A DNA stretch of 17,924 bases from CAZTLE01 sp964614415 (lineage in GTDB: Bacteria > Bacteroidota > Bacteroidia > Flavobacteriales > Flavobacteriaceae), in contig CAZTLE010000074.1 in NCBI GenBank assembly GCA_964614415.1, positions 1 through 17,924 of the forward strand. The letters are read 5' to 3'. Of this stretch, positions 7,622 through 16,099 are shown piece by piece (position 1 is the stretch's first letter; every line of letters starts with the position of its first letter). The translations under genes and the position numbers were made by a program. The notes below the pieces were generated by a model. The model saw only the letters and a list, made by a program, of their open reading frames with translations. It had not been told where the DNA came from and did not search any database.

Positions 7622-9328
7622 ATGGGCACATTGGTTAAAAATTTGTTTTGCGGGCTGTTACTATTGGCCGTATGCACTCCAATCCTGGCTCAGGATTTCA
7701 CGGTGGAAAATTATGACGTGGATGTATATCTCAAAAAGGAGGGGTATTTTGAAGTGGTTGAGAACTACGATATTGACTTCAAACGCAACAAACATGGTAT
7801 TTTTCGGGATATCCAAACTTCCTATGATCTGCTTACAGAAAACGGTGACATTGAGAAACGCCGTATTCGAATAAGTGATGTAGAAGTTCCGGGGCATATG
7901 TTCACGGCTTCGGGAGGATTCGGTCAAAAAATACAGGGTTATGCCACTGTCAAGATCGGAGACCCGGATAAGACCGTATTTGGTCCGGTACACTACGAAA
8001 TCAGGTATCGGGTAGATAATGCGCTGTTGTTCGAAACCGAATATACACGACTGTATTGGAACCTGAAGCCTACCGATTGGTACCCTTCGTTCCGGGAAAT
8101 GGACTTCAGAATACACTTGCCAGAACAAATGAACATAAGTCCTGACGAGGTATACCTCTATTCCGGCTCCATAGGGGTAACTTCGGAAAGCGAAGAATTC
8201 GAACTCGATATTCGCGATGGATTGATTACCGGAACCTCAAAGGAATCATTCGTCTCCCATTACGGGCAGGCAGTCACCATACTGGTAAATTTCCCTCCGG
8301 GCACCATCGAAGAGATCAAGCCACTCTGGCCGTTTTTCAACAAGCATGGCTGGATTCTTATTTTAGGACTTTTATCCACGATATTCTACCTGGTATTCAG
8401 AAAATACGGTAAGGACGATCCTGCACCGGCGGTTATCACTTACTTCCCACCGGATAACCTTGATCCGGCGATGGCAGGTTTTCTAATTAACGATAAGGAG
8501 AATACCTCCGACATAATCTCACTCATACCCTATTGGGGATGGAAGGGGTTACTTAAAATGGAGGAGATCGACAAAAAGTCCTGGTTTTCACGTGACGACA
8601 TCAGAATTACAAAAACCGGAGAACTCCCTTCTGGCTCTCCCCTGTACCAGCGCATTATTTTTAACGGCTTGTTCTCATCAGGTTCGGAAGTGTTGTTGAG
8701 CAGTTTGCGAAATTCATTTTATTCAAAGATGAACAGGGCAAAAACCAAGTTGAAGAAATCGGCACAACAGTATTACGATCCTAAGGCAAGAAGAGTATTC
8801 CATTTAATGATTGGAAGCATTATCGTAATACACCTGTTGCTAATTCCTGTGATGATCTATTTCTGGGGTTTTCTGGCAGGCATACTCACATTTGTTTCCA
8901 TGATCGTTCTGTTAATTCTGAATCGCTTCATGATCAAGAAAAACAGGCTTGGCACCAAATTGTATTCGGAGTTGAAAGGTTTTAAGCAATTCATCAAAAC
9001 TGCCGAGACAGGCAAGCTAAAAATGCTCATCAACGAGACTCCCTTGTATTTTGAATCCACCATGGCCTATGCGCTTGCATTCCGTGCATTCGACAAGTGG
9101 GCGAAAAAATTCAATGACCTGAATGTCCCTCCGCCAAAATGGTATGACAGCCACACGGGCAACTTCAATTCTATAAATGATTTCTCCAGTTCGTTCTCGA
9201 GTTCCATGTCATCGGCCAGGTCTACTATGGTTAGCTCACCAAGCAGTAGCGGGTCTAGTGGTGGTGGTTTCAGCGGTGGCGGATCGTCGGGTGGCGGTTT
9301 CGGCGGTGGCGGCGGTGGAAGTTGGTAA
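7622..9328 (+). CDS. DUF2207 family membrane protein with Gly/Ser-rich tail
   Basis: 568 residues. A signal peptide (about 1-23, ending ILAQ) precedes an extracytoplasmic DUF2207 beta-domain (about 25-225, with the conserved-looking YTRLYWNL and TDWYPSF at 141-157). A first transmembrane helix is at about 242-259 (HGWILILGLLSTIFYLVF). A cytoplasmic segment follows with the family's TYFPPDNLDPAMAGFL (273-288), and a hydrophobic hairpin lies at about 394-436. The C-terminal domain contains VPPPKWY (502-508). The tail from about 521 is Ser-rich and then Gly-rich, ending GGGGGGSW, which is common in this family. Its molecular function is unknown. It is translated just behind lemA and likely acts with it. 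Confidence 0.9.
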   Translation: MGTLVKNLFCGLLLLAVCTPILAQDFTVENYDVDVYLKKEGYFEVVENYDIDFKRNKHGIFRDIQTSYDLLTENGDIEKRRIRISDVEVPGHMFTASGGFGQKIQGYATVKIGDPDKTVFGPVHYEIRYRVDNALLFETEYTRLYWNLKPTDWYPSFREMDFRIHLPEQMNISPDEVYLYSGSIGVTSESEEFELDIRDGLITGTSKESFVSHYGQAVTILVNFPPGTIEEIKPLWPFFNKHGWILILGLLSTIFYLVFRKYGKDDPAPAVITYFPPDNLDPAMAGFLINDKENTSDIISLIPYWGWKGLLKMEEIDKKSWFSRDDIRITKTGELPSGSPLYQRIIFNGLFSSGSEVLLSSLRNSFYSKMNRAKTKLKKSAQQYYDPKARRVFHLMIGSIIVIHLLLIPVMIYFWGFLAGILTFVSMIVLLILNRFMIKKNRLGTKLYSELKGFKQFIKTAETGKLKMLINETPLYFESTMAYALAFRAFDKWAKKFNDLNVPPPKWYDSHTGNFNSINDFSSSFSSSMSSARSTMVSSPSSSGSSGGGFSGGGSSGGGFGGGGGGSW

Positions 9329-9431
9329 GTTCTGCTCCATGACTTGAAGTTTCTTAATCATCAGATTTCTGCATCTGCATGGAAAGTCGTACCTTCTCGA
9401 ACTTAAAAATTGCTTGACTCTTAGATAAATA

Positions 9432-10502
9432 ATGAGCCTACATCCTCTTTTTTCCGTTCTTTTTTTCATGTGCTCTTCCATGTTGTTGGGACAGAATACA
9501 AATTACGTCCTGGTTTGGTCAGACGAATTTGATGGAAACGGAGCAATCAATAGCGACAAATGGCATCATCAAACGCTGTTACCCAATGGCGACAGCTGGT
9601 GGAATGGAGAAATTCAGCATTATACCGATCGTACAGACAATAGCAATGTAAGCAACGGAACGCTGAAAATAGTCGCTAAAAAAGAGCAATTCACAGACCA
9701 GGGAGTTACCAAAGAATACACCTCTGCCCGTCTGAATTCAAAATTTGCATTTACCTACGGATTGGTAGAAGTTAGGGCCAAGCTTCCCATTGGAGCGGGC
9801 ACCTGGCCCGCAATCTGGACCCTGGGACAGAACATTATTGAACCGGGCGCATTTTGGAGTGATGACTTCGGAACGGTTATCTGGCCTGCCTGTGGCGAGT
9901 TGGATATAATGGAGCACTGGGGAAGCAATCAAAACTTCGTTCAAAGTGCTACACACACGCCTTCCAGCTCCGGAAACACAGTAAACAAAGGAGGGCAGGT
10001 CATACCCACAGCATCCTCTCAATTTCACGTGTATACCATGGAATGGACCGAAGACAAAGTCATTTTTAGTGTAGACGGGGTAGTGCATTACACTTATGAA
10101 CCGGCAGTACAAAACTCAGATACCTGGCCCTTTGATGCCAATCAATACCTGCTGCTTAATGTGGCTGTGTTACCGGATATTGATCCCACCTTTACAGAAA
10201 GTGCGATGGAAGTAGACTATGTGCGGGTATATCAGGACGAATTGCTTTCTACTCCGGGCAATGAAGTGGATTCCGTGTTGGTATATTCCAGCCTCACAAA
10301 AGATACGTTAAGCGTACGCATAGGACAAGATCTGCTAGGGGCGCAGATGGATGTTTATTCCATAGCAGGACAGCGAATCAAATCGTTTACCATCCGTGAA
10401 CTGACTAACGAGTTCGACGTTTCGAATCTGCCTTCCGGAACTTATGCCGTAGTACTTCAAAAAGGAGAAACAACCATTCGCAGGCTTGTTGTAAAGCGCT
10501 AG
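9432..10502 (+). CDS. Secreted GH16 beta-glucanase (laminarinase-type) with T9SS sorting domain
   Basis: 356 residues. A signal peptide (about 1-21, ending MLLGQ) leads into a GH16 jelly-roll domain (about 25-268). Motifs seen are LVWSDEFDG (27-35), WWNGEIQHYT (56-65), GTWPAIWTLG (123-132), the catalytic GELDIMEHWG (155-164) with Glu156 as nucleophile, Asp158 as helper and Glu161 as acid/base, and VDYVRVYQ (261-268) as the closing strand. The EIDIME-type motif in the ExDxxE form suits beta-1,3-glucan (laminarin)-type enzymes. Residues about 285-356 are a T9SS type A domain (MDVYSIAGQRIKSF, LPSGTYAVVL, basic end). The enzyme would be exported to the cell surface or medium to cut beta-glucans; the exact linkage preference is inferred. 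No SusC/D pair is adjacent, so it is not in an obvious polysaccharide utilisation locus. Confidence 0.93.
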   Translation: MSLHPLFSVLFFMCSSMLLGQNTNYVLVWSDEFDGNGAINSDKWHHQTLLPNGDSWWNGEIQHYTDRTDNSNVSNGTLKIVAKKEQFTDQGVTKEYTSARLNSKFAFTYGLVEVRAKLPIGAGTWPAIWTLGQNIIEPGAFWSDDFGTVIWPACGELDIMEHWGSNQNFVQSATHTPSSSGNTVNKGGQVIPTASSQFHVYTMEWTEDKVIFSVDGVVHYTYEPAVQNSDTWPFDANQYLLLNVAVLPDIDPTFTESAMEVDYVRVYQDELLSTPGNEVDSVLVYSSLTKDTLSVRIGQDLLGAQMDVYSIAGQRIKSFTIRELTNEFDVSNLPSGTYAVVLQKGETTIRRLVVKR

Positions 10503-10514
10503 TATTTCAGATTC

Positions 10515-10542
10515 GTTGATTTGTTTTTTTGTTGATTTGTTT
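10515..10542 (+). repeat. Short tandem direct repeat
   Basis: GTTGATTTGTTT occurs at 10515-10526 and again at 10531-10542, separated by a T4 tract, just after the GH16 stop. It is low-complexity and T-rich. It lies in the gap between converging genes and might help end transcription, though no stem is present. Confidence 0.5.
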
Positions 10543-10624
10543 GAACCCTGGTTTGATCGTCTATCCCAATAATTCAACATTCAAAACTCACTTAATACTC
10601 AATACTAACATCTCACTACTAGTA

Positions 10625-12352
10625 TTACAGTACAGAGCCGGTGATAACAAAGTCGGCATACTTCCAGGCCTCCTGAAATTCCTTGTATATGGCAGCAGCT
10701 TCTGTCGATCTTCCCTGCGCCTTATAAACATTGTACAATCCCATCAATGACCAGCCATTTTGCCGAAGCACCTCAAGGTCTTCCAAATATACCTTTTCGG
10801 CAGCTTCCAACTGACCGTCCTGGAGAAGTATAGCTCCTAAGTTTTGACGGGTCGGAATGTGCCAGGCGGCAGGTTCGGTATAGGTCAAACCGTCTTCCAG
10901 GTCCACTGCCTGTCGTAAGTGCGTAATGGCCTTCTCCAAGTTGCCTTCGGCCGCGGCAATCTCACCGGCGACCACCTCGTAGGCAATTTTAGCAAGATTT
11001 TCCGAAGGATTATGAGCTGCGGCTACGAGATCTGCAAGATCCGGATCGTTCACAAGTACTTCAATAGCCGCAAGTTCTTCCCTGGCTTCAGGAAGGTTAT
11101 TCTTTCTTACAAAAGCCAGTCCCCTGGCATAATGTCGAATGAGTACCAGGTGTTTAATCTCCGGGTTGGGAGCCGGCACGGTTAAAATATCGTTCCATTT
11201 CCCGAACCGCGTATAGGCCAACAGTGGGGTCGACGCAAAATCCTGAAGGAAAGGCATATTAATCAATTCTCCCGTGGGTACCTTCTCGGCCGTTTTCTTG
11301 GCTGCATCAATCGCCTTATCACTGTCTCCCAACAAGCTCGCAGCAGACCATAAAAAGTGAATGTTGTGAGGATAATACCCTAATGGATACAACCCCTGAG
11401 AAAAACACTGCGAAATATAATCCTCATCGGCCAAAATAGCCTGTTCATTTGATTCTACTGCATCTTTATAGCGTCCTACCCGTATGTAGATATGTGATGG
11501 CATATGGACAATGTGGCCGGCTGCCGGCATCAACCCTCCGAGACGGTCGGCACTGGGAACTCCCAAATCGGGAAAAGGCAATTCCACCATGTGGATGTAA
11601 TAGTGGTGTGCTCCCGGATTGTCCGGATCCAGCTGAATGGCTTTTTCCAGTGCTGCTTTAGCTTCCGGGATATTTGGCGACGGATTCCCTTCATCGTCCC
11701 AATAATTCCAGGGAACGGTATTCATTACCGACGCAGCATAGAGCACGTTAACGTTTGGGTCATCCGGAAAGTCCTTAAGTACAGATTCCATGGCTTTCAT
11801 GTACGCCATGTTCAAGTCACCTATGTCCTTTGTGAGATCTTCATCATAACGAGATTTCAAGGCCGTTATCAAGGCCTGCTCAACCGGGCTGGAAGAAGAC
11901 ATATACTCAAGAGCTTTGCTTAATGCCTCATTACATTTTTGTTTCCGCTCGTCATCCGGTATCCAATCGTTGATATTTGGACCCAGGGCATACGCCTGTC
12001 CCCAATAGGTCATGGCCGATGTAGGGTCCAATCGCGAAGCTTCCATAAATGATCTATGGGCCTCTGCATGATTGAACGCATAGGTGAGTTTGAGTCCCTG
12101 ATCGAAAAAGATCTGGGCCTTTGGCTGTTGTGTAGTTATCTTCATGGAAAGACCTCCCAGGTTCTCAAACAGAGGGGCGATTTGCTTAGTGGTATCCACA
12201 TTGGATATTTGAAACTCCGGCGGGTAGCACTTTATGTATGCGTAACCGACCTTGGCTGCGGGTTTCAACTCTTTCTCACGGGCCATTAAGGCAATCAAAA
12301 CTGTTCCCAGAATAACCAAAATAGACACTAGGATTAGGTTGGTTTTTTTCAT
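10625..12352 (-). CDS. Membrane-anchored TPR protein with conserved histidines, function unknown
   Basis: 575 residues. The N-terminus is a signal anchor (about 4-23, MKKTNLILVSILVILGTVLI), so the body should be periplasmic. TPR-like helical hairpins run through the protein, e.g. FDQGLKLTYAFNHAEAHRSF (83-102) and EGNLEKAITHLRQAV near 465-480. Conserved histidine segments stand out: HHYYIH (249-254), GHIVHMPSHIYIRVGRY (279-295) and PHNIH (328-332). All align with equivalents in the protein encoded at 14510-16021, so the two are paralogues. Several invariant His in a TPR scaffold suggest metal binding or catalysis, but this is inference; I know no assigned activity. The gene converges with GH16 and is divergent from the repeat protein gene. 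Confidence 0.85.
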   Translation of the reverse strand: MKKTNLILVSILVILGTVLIALMAREKELKPAAKVGYAYIKCYPPEFQISNVDTTKQIAPLFENLGGLSMKITTQQPKAQIFFDQGLKLTYAFNHAEAHRSFMEASRLDPTSAMTYWGQAYALGPNINDWIPDDERKQKCNEALSKALEYMSSSSPVEQALITALKSRYDEDLTKDIGDLNMAYMKAMESVLKDFPDDPNVNVLYAASVMNTVPWNYWDDEGNPSPNIPEAKAALEKAIQLDPDNPGAHHYYIHMVELPFPDLGVPSADRLGGLMPAAGHIVHMPSHIYIRVGRYKDAVESNEQAILADEDYISQCFSQGLYPLGYYPHNIHFLWSAASLLGDSDKAIDAAKKTAEKVPTGELINMPFLQDFASTPLLAYTRFGKWNDILTVPAPNPEIKHLVLIRHYARGLAFVRKNNLPEAREELAAIEVLVNDPDLADLVAAAHNPSENLAKIAYEVVAGEIAAAEGNLEKAITHLRQAVDLEDGLTYTEPAAWHIPTRQNLGAILLQDGQLEAAEKVYLEDLEVLRQNGWSLMGLYNVYKAQGRSTEAAAIYKEFQEAWKYADFVITGSVL

Positions 12353-12442
12353 AATGAATACGTATAACTGATGGACGAAAAGTTCACATGTATGGAGCTA
12401 AAATCTCATGTAAACATTTGATAATCAATAGTTAAATATAAT

Positions 12443-12453
12443 GAGAATTTCTC
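12443..12453. promoter_or_regulatory. Short palindrome in a divergent intergenic region
   Basis: GAGAA-T-TTCTC is an 11-bp perfect palindrome about 90 bp upstream of the minus-strand TPR gene and about 130 bp upstream of the plus-strand repeat protein. It could be an operator, but short AT-rich palindromes arise by chance. The rest of the gap (12353-12584) contains TAGTTTG at 12559-12565, a near match to the -7 element, about 20 bp before the ATG at 12585. Confidence 0.25.
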
Positions 12454-12584
12454 GAAGGAACTCTGTTCGCACATAGAGGGTTCGATTCGCAATGGGATGG
12501 GCACCTATTATATCCTTGTTTACTGATTTTCATCATGTTCTAAATCCGGTTCATTATCTAGTTTGGTGGAATAAATCACCTCCT

Positions 12585-13169
12585 ATGCATATTTCTACGC
12601 AAAACTTCCGCCAGATGCTATTCATCTCTACATTGTTTTTACTGAATGCAACCGCGTTCTCTCAGATAACGGATCAGAAAACCGAAAGCCCTCAAGAGAC
12701 ACTCTGGAATGTCAAGGCCTATAGTGAGACCTGGGGACTGCTCAAGGTAAAAGCCATTGACAAAGACGGAAAAATACATGATATAAAAGCGATACAGGAC
12801 TCTGATGATACCAGTATTCTCAATGTAAAGGCGATAGTTAACGGACAACGCTTACCCATAAAACTGATCGTAAAGAAGAGCGATGCCCTTTATCCGGTGA
12901 AGGCCATCTCACTGAATGGTGATCTCCTTGATGTGAAGGCGCTCACGGACGATGGTGAGATCATCGATATTAAAGGAATCAGCAAAACCGGAAATATTGT
13001 CCACATTCGGGCCATTACTCCGCAACCCATCATGTACACCATCATTGCCGTTTCTCCCAGTGGGAAAGTGAATCAGGTTAAAGGCATTAAGTTAATGGAT
13101 GAGGAAGTTGAAACTGTGATTAACGGAGTCCAGGTCTTTGCTCATGTAAAAGCGCTAACTCAGAATTAA
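12585..13169 (+). CDS. Secreted protein of twelve 12-residue VKAI repeats, function unknown
   Basis: 194 residues from ATG 12585. A signal peptide covers about 1-27 (core MLFISTLFLLNATAFSQ, 11-27). Everything after about residue 40 is a repeat with the core (V/I)-K-(A/G)-(I/L), followed by a D/N-G turn. Cores begin at residues 43, 55, 67, 81, 92, 105, 117, 129, 141, 153, 165 and 188, so most spacings are exactly 12. This suggests a regular beta-solenoid or beta-roll. An in-frame ATG at 12492 would add 31 residues before the signal peptide and spoil it, and the promoter-like TAGTTTG at 12559 lies between the two, so I chose 12585; ATG 12615 is also possible. I do not recognise the family with certainty. 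It ends 6 bp from the convergent porin gene. Confidence 0.75.
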   Translation: MHISTQNFRQMLFISTLFLLNATAFSQITDQKTESPQETLWNVKAYSETWGLLKVKAIDKDGKIHDIKAIQDSDDTSILNVKAIVNGQRLPIKLIVKKSDALYPVKAISLNGDLLDVKALTDDGEIIDIKGISKTGNIVHIRAITPQPIMYTIIAVSPSGKVNQVKGIKLMDEEVETVINGVQVFAHVKALTQN

Positions 13170-13175
13170 CAGGGC

Positions 13176-14312
13176 CTAAAACCCGATATCAATATCAAAC
13201 CGGATGCGTTGTCCGGTTTCTTTGAATGGCCCGTAGGGAACCAATTGTTCCACCACGAAATACCTGGAGTTCACTTTGATATGATCCGAAATCATATAAC
13301 CAACCATCAATTCAAGTCCCTGGTAGTTCGTGAGTCGGCCATCCAGTGACCCCTGAGACGAATAATCCCATCGGGCCCAGTCGTTTTGGGCGATGTAATC
13401 CACTGCTGAAAAACGTTCCAGACGCATATAGGTCACTCTGGCTTTCCAATCGTGTTTCCTTTTAAGCCGACCTACTCTCAGGCTGGCGACTAGCCCTTGC
13501 CGCTGATCTTTTAGATTTGTGGCTATGGAGTCATTTCGGTTGTAATCCTGAATATTTTGATACCAATCGACTTCCACACCAATATCCGGATTCTTCCATA
13601 CTTCAAACCGCCCTCCAAGATGCACAATGCTGTAATCAATAGTAAAGGTTCCATTGCCATCCGGGATGTCGGGCATTGCGTTGAAGTAGTAGAAGCCCGG
13701 AAAGAGGGTTATACGCCGATCCATATGGGTGCTTACCAACTGAATCCCCTGAAAATAACTATCATCACTAAGTGGCCCGTTATTAAAAGTTATAATGAAA
13801 TATCCTGTGTTAACTCCGAAGATATCCATCCACGAAAAAGTAACGGGCCACCGACCATTAGCCGCAATACCATCCGGGAAGACATTATCACTCCAGAAGA
13901 GTTCGTTCTGTTTTTCGAAAGGAAAGGTGTTCTTGCCCAGCCAACCTGTGAACCAATCGAATTCAAATTGTGCAAAGGCCTTTTCCAATCCAATAGGCAA
14001 GGAACCTCCTTCATTGAAACCATCCCCAATGGTGAGTTGTGGATCTTGTTGCTTGTTTTGAAGTCCGGTCCGGATTCGGACTCCCATACGGGCCCAGGAA
14101 TTGAAACGGTAATTGGCTCCAAAACGCACTCGATAGCGGAGGCGTGTTCGATTGTCCCTAAATGTACCGTCTGACTTTCGGGAATCCCAATCCGGTTCCA
14201 CACGGAAGCGAAAATCTCCTGTGAACTCTAATTTTCCGGATAAGGTATCGGCCTGGGCAACTGTGACTAATGGCATTAGTATCAACAGTAACACCCAAAA
14301 AGGTCGACTCAT
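13176..14312 (-). CDS. Putative outer-membrane porin (beta-barrel)
   Basis: 378 residues. A signal peptide (about 1-20, ending VTVAQ) is followed by alternating amphipathic strands rich in Arg, Asp, Tyr and Trp, typical of an outer-membrane beta-barrel. Examples are KLEFTGDFRFRVEP (27-40) and TRLRYRVRFGANYRF near 56-70. The chain ends in phenylalanine (RIRFDIDIGF), the usual outer-membrane insertion signal. Length and layout fit the porin or alginate-export-like barrels of Bacteroidota. The substrate is not evident. It has its own promoter-like element and is divergent from the TPR lipoprotein gene. Identification as a barrel is good; the exact family is uncertain. Confidence 0.72.
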   Translation of the reverse strand: MSRPFWVLLLILMPLVTVAQADTLSGKLEFTGDFRFRVEPDWDSRKSDGTFRDNRTRLRYRVRFGANYRFNSWARMGVRIRTGLQNKQQDPQLTIGDGFNEGGSLPIGLEKAFAQFEFDWFTGWLGKNTFPFEKQNELFWSDNVFPDGIAANGRWPVTFSWMDIFGVNTGYFIITFNNGPLSDDSYFQGIQLVSTHMDRRITLFPGFYYFNAMPDIPDGNGTFTIDYSIVHLGGRFEVWKNPDIGVEVDWYQNIQDYNRNDSIATNLKDQRQGLVASLRVGRLKRKHDWKARVTYMRLERFSAVDYIAQNDWARWDYSSQGSLDGRLTNYQGLELMVGYMISDHIKVNSRYFVVEQLVPYGPFKETGQRIRFDIDIGF

Positions 14313-14336
14313 AAACTGATTGGTTACTTACGAAGT

Positions 14337-14344
14337 CAAATATA
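14337..14344 (-). promoter_or_regulatory. -7 promoter element for the porin gene
   Basis: On the minus strand the sequence reads TATATTTG, an exact TAnnTTTG match, 24 bp upstream of the ATG. A T-rich stretch (GTTTTT, around the complement of 14362-14367) lies at about the -33 distance but lacks a clean TTTG. The same octamer at nearly the same distance precedes the lipase gene. Confidence 0.45.
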
Positions 14345-14509
14345 CCTCGCCCATATCTCCTAAAAACTGATAAATGTCGTGTTTCGAAAATCATTCATTC
14401 GGCTATGATCGGGTGAGATGATCTCTTCAATTCACGTAAGCAGTAACATCTTGATTTTACGTATCTTGCATAGTATCACAGATCAACCATAAAAGATACC
14501 CGACTCCTC

Positions 14510-16021
14510 ATGAAAAATGCATATCTCTTACTCCTCGTTCTTTTTCTCGCATGGTCATGTAAGAAAACTCAGCCGGAACCCTCGTATTTGGGTGTTGTCT
14601 CCCTGGAAGTGACAGGAAAGAAAGAAGCCGCAGCTCATTTTGAAAAAGGGCTACTGCTCTTGCATTCGTTCGAGTATGAGGATGCCAGAGAGGCTTTTAA
14701 AGAAGCGCAAGAGGCCGACCCCAAAATGGCCATGGCGTACTGGGGTGAGGCCATGACGTACAACCACGGATTGTGGAGCGAGCAGGACTACGACGAAGCA
14801 TTGCCTGTTATGGATAAGTTGGATGAGCTGGATTATAAAACGAATTGCAGTGAGCTCGAGCAGGATTTCATTGAAGCCCTGAAGGTGCTGTATGCTCCAA
14901 AAACGGATAAGCAAGAACGCGACAAGAACTATACGGCATACATGGAGTCCCTGCACCAAAAATATCCAGACAACCACGAAGTAGCGGCTTTTTATGCGCT
15001 TTCACTACTCGGTTCGGTTTCGGAGGGGCGCGATGAAGAAGTCTACGGAAAGGGTGCAGTAATCGCCCAGGGAATCATTGCCGAGAACCCAAGTCATCCG
15101 GGAGCCTTGCATTACCTCATTCATTCGTATGACGATCCGAAGCATGCAAACCTCGCCCTTGATGCCGCTGATGCCTATGCCGTAGTTGCGCCGGACGCCA
15201 GTCATGCACTACATATGCCGTCGCATATTTACGTGGCCATGGGAATGTGGGATGAAGTCATATCGTCCAACGTAGCTTCCTACAATGCCAGTCTCAATAG
15301 AATGGAACGCAAAGGGCTTAGTGGTAGTGCGCGCGGATATCATGCCTTTCACTGGTTGGAATATGGTCATCTCCAACAGGGGAATAAGCAGAAAGCGGAA
15401 GAAATGGTCTGGGATATGCAGCGCTTTATGAACGAATCCCCTTCTGCGCGTGCTCGTGTCCATATGGTCTTCTTAAAAGGCACCTATCTCACAGAGACCG
15501 ATGATTGGGACTCTGAAATTGCCAATATTCCTGTTGACACCGAAGATCTCAATATTTCGGTGAGATCTCAATACCTGTTCCTGGACGGGATGAAGGCCTT
15601 TAAAAGTAAAGATGCTCCTGCCCTGGATAGCATTATCACGGCTATCAGAAAAGACATCAATCGTGAAAATTTTGTGGTCAAGGCCGGAAGCAGCAAACTG
15701 TGCTCCAATGTTTCACGGGCCGATGCCAGTCAGATGGACATTACCGAAACCGAGGTACGTGTTGAGCAACTATTGGGACTTGCCGCCTGGTTAGCCGGGG
15801 ATTCTGAGCAGGTAGAGGCGCATTTGCTGAAATCCATCGAACTCTTTGAAGGGATGAGCTTCAGCTACGGGCCTCCGCATATCCAAAAGCCCGTTCGGGA
15901 ATTATACGCCGACTGGCTGGTCGAGCAGGGCAGGCTGGATGAAGCCAAGGAACAGTATCAAAATACCTTAAAAATAGGTCCGAAGCGTCTTCGGCCTACT
16001 AAGGCTTTGGAGAACATTTAG
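14510..16021 (+). CDS. TPR lipoprotein, paralogue of the 10625-12352 product
   Basis: 503 residues. A lipoprotein signal peptide ends LAWSC with lipidated Cys17, followed by a Lys-rich stretch. TPR-like hairpins start with FEKGLLLLHSFEYEDAREAF (44-63), which aligns with the first TPR of the other protein. The MAYWGEAM segment (75-82) also aligns. The shared histidine segments are HYLIH (201-205), SHALHMPSHIYVAMGMW (231-247) and YHAFH (277-281). The C-terminus is again TPR-like (GRLDEAKEQYQNTLKIGP, near 477-494). The protein is expected on the periplasmic face of a membrane. Lipidation here versus a signal anchor in the paralogue suggests different localisation of related activities. Function unknown. 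Confidence 0.85.
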   Translation: MKNAYLLLLVLFLAWSCKKTQPEPSYLGVVSLEVTGKKEAAAHFEKGLLLLHSFEYEDAREAFKEAQEADPKMAMAYWGEAMTYNHGLWSEQDYDEALPVMDKLDELDYKTNCSELEQDFIEALKVLYAPKTDKQERDKNYTAYMESLHQKYPDNHEVAAFYALSLLGSVSEGRDEEVYGKGAVIAQGIIAENPSHPGALHYLIHSYDDPKHANLALDAADAYAVVAPDASHALHMPSHIYVAMGMWDEVISSNVASYNASLNRMERKGLSGSARGYHAFHWLEYGHLQQGNKQKAEEMVWDMQRFMNESPSARARVHMVFLKGTYLTETDDWDSEIANIPVDTEDLNISVRSQYLFLDGMKAFKSKDAPALDSIITAIRKDINRENFVVKAGSSKLCSNVSRADASQMDITETEVRVEQLLGLAAWLAGDSEQVEAHLLKSIELFEGMSFSYGPPHIQKPVRELYADWLVEQGRLDEAKEQYQNTLKIGPKRLRPTKALENI

Positions 16022-16029
16022 TCTGTTTA

Positions 16030-16065
16030 AAGGAGTAGAAACCCTCCTTCGCAAACGCTCCGGAG
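16030..16065 (+). repeat. Hairpin plus short repeat downstream of the TPR lipoprotein gene
   Basis: AAGGAG (16030-16035), an 8-nt loop and CTCCTT (16044-16049) form a perfect stem 9 bp after the stop codon. No T-run follows. The overlapping stretch AGAAACCCTCCTTCGC (16037-16052) is found again at 17890-17905 at the right edge, so this is also one copy of a dispersed repeat. It may end transcription of the TPR gene. Confidence 0.5.
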
Positions 16066-16099
16066 AATAATACACAACATTTTACTCTGGAAAAATAAA

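Noticed and set aside
9247..9328. GGT/GGC-rich DNA as a tandem or CRISPR-like repeat
   Set aside because: It encodes the Gly-rich tail usual in DUF2207 proteins; there are no spacers and no conserved repeat unit at DNA level.
9738..10112. Minus-strand open frame of 124 codons inside the GH16 gene
   Set aside because: It is a shadow of the GH16 catalytic region, whose motifs are unmistakable.
12479..12488. GGTTCGATTC, resembling a tRNA T-loop
   Set aside because: The flanking bases (GAGGG and CGCAA) do not pair, and no acceptor or anticodon stem can be built around it.
12492..12584. Upstream start for the VKAI-repeat protein
   Set aside because: It would put 31 residues before a clean signal peptide and begin upstream of a promoter-like element.
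13557..14174. Plus-strand open frame of 205 codons
   Set aside because: It lies entirely antisense to the porin gene, which has a signal peptide and a terminal Phe; the frame shows no recognisable protein.
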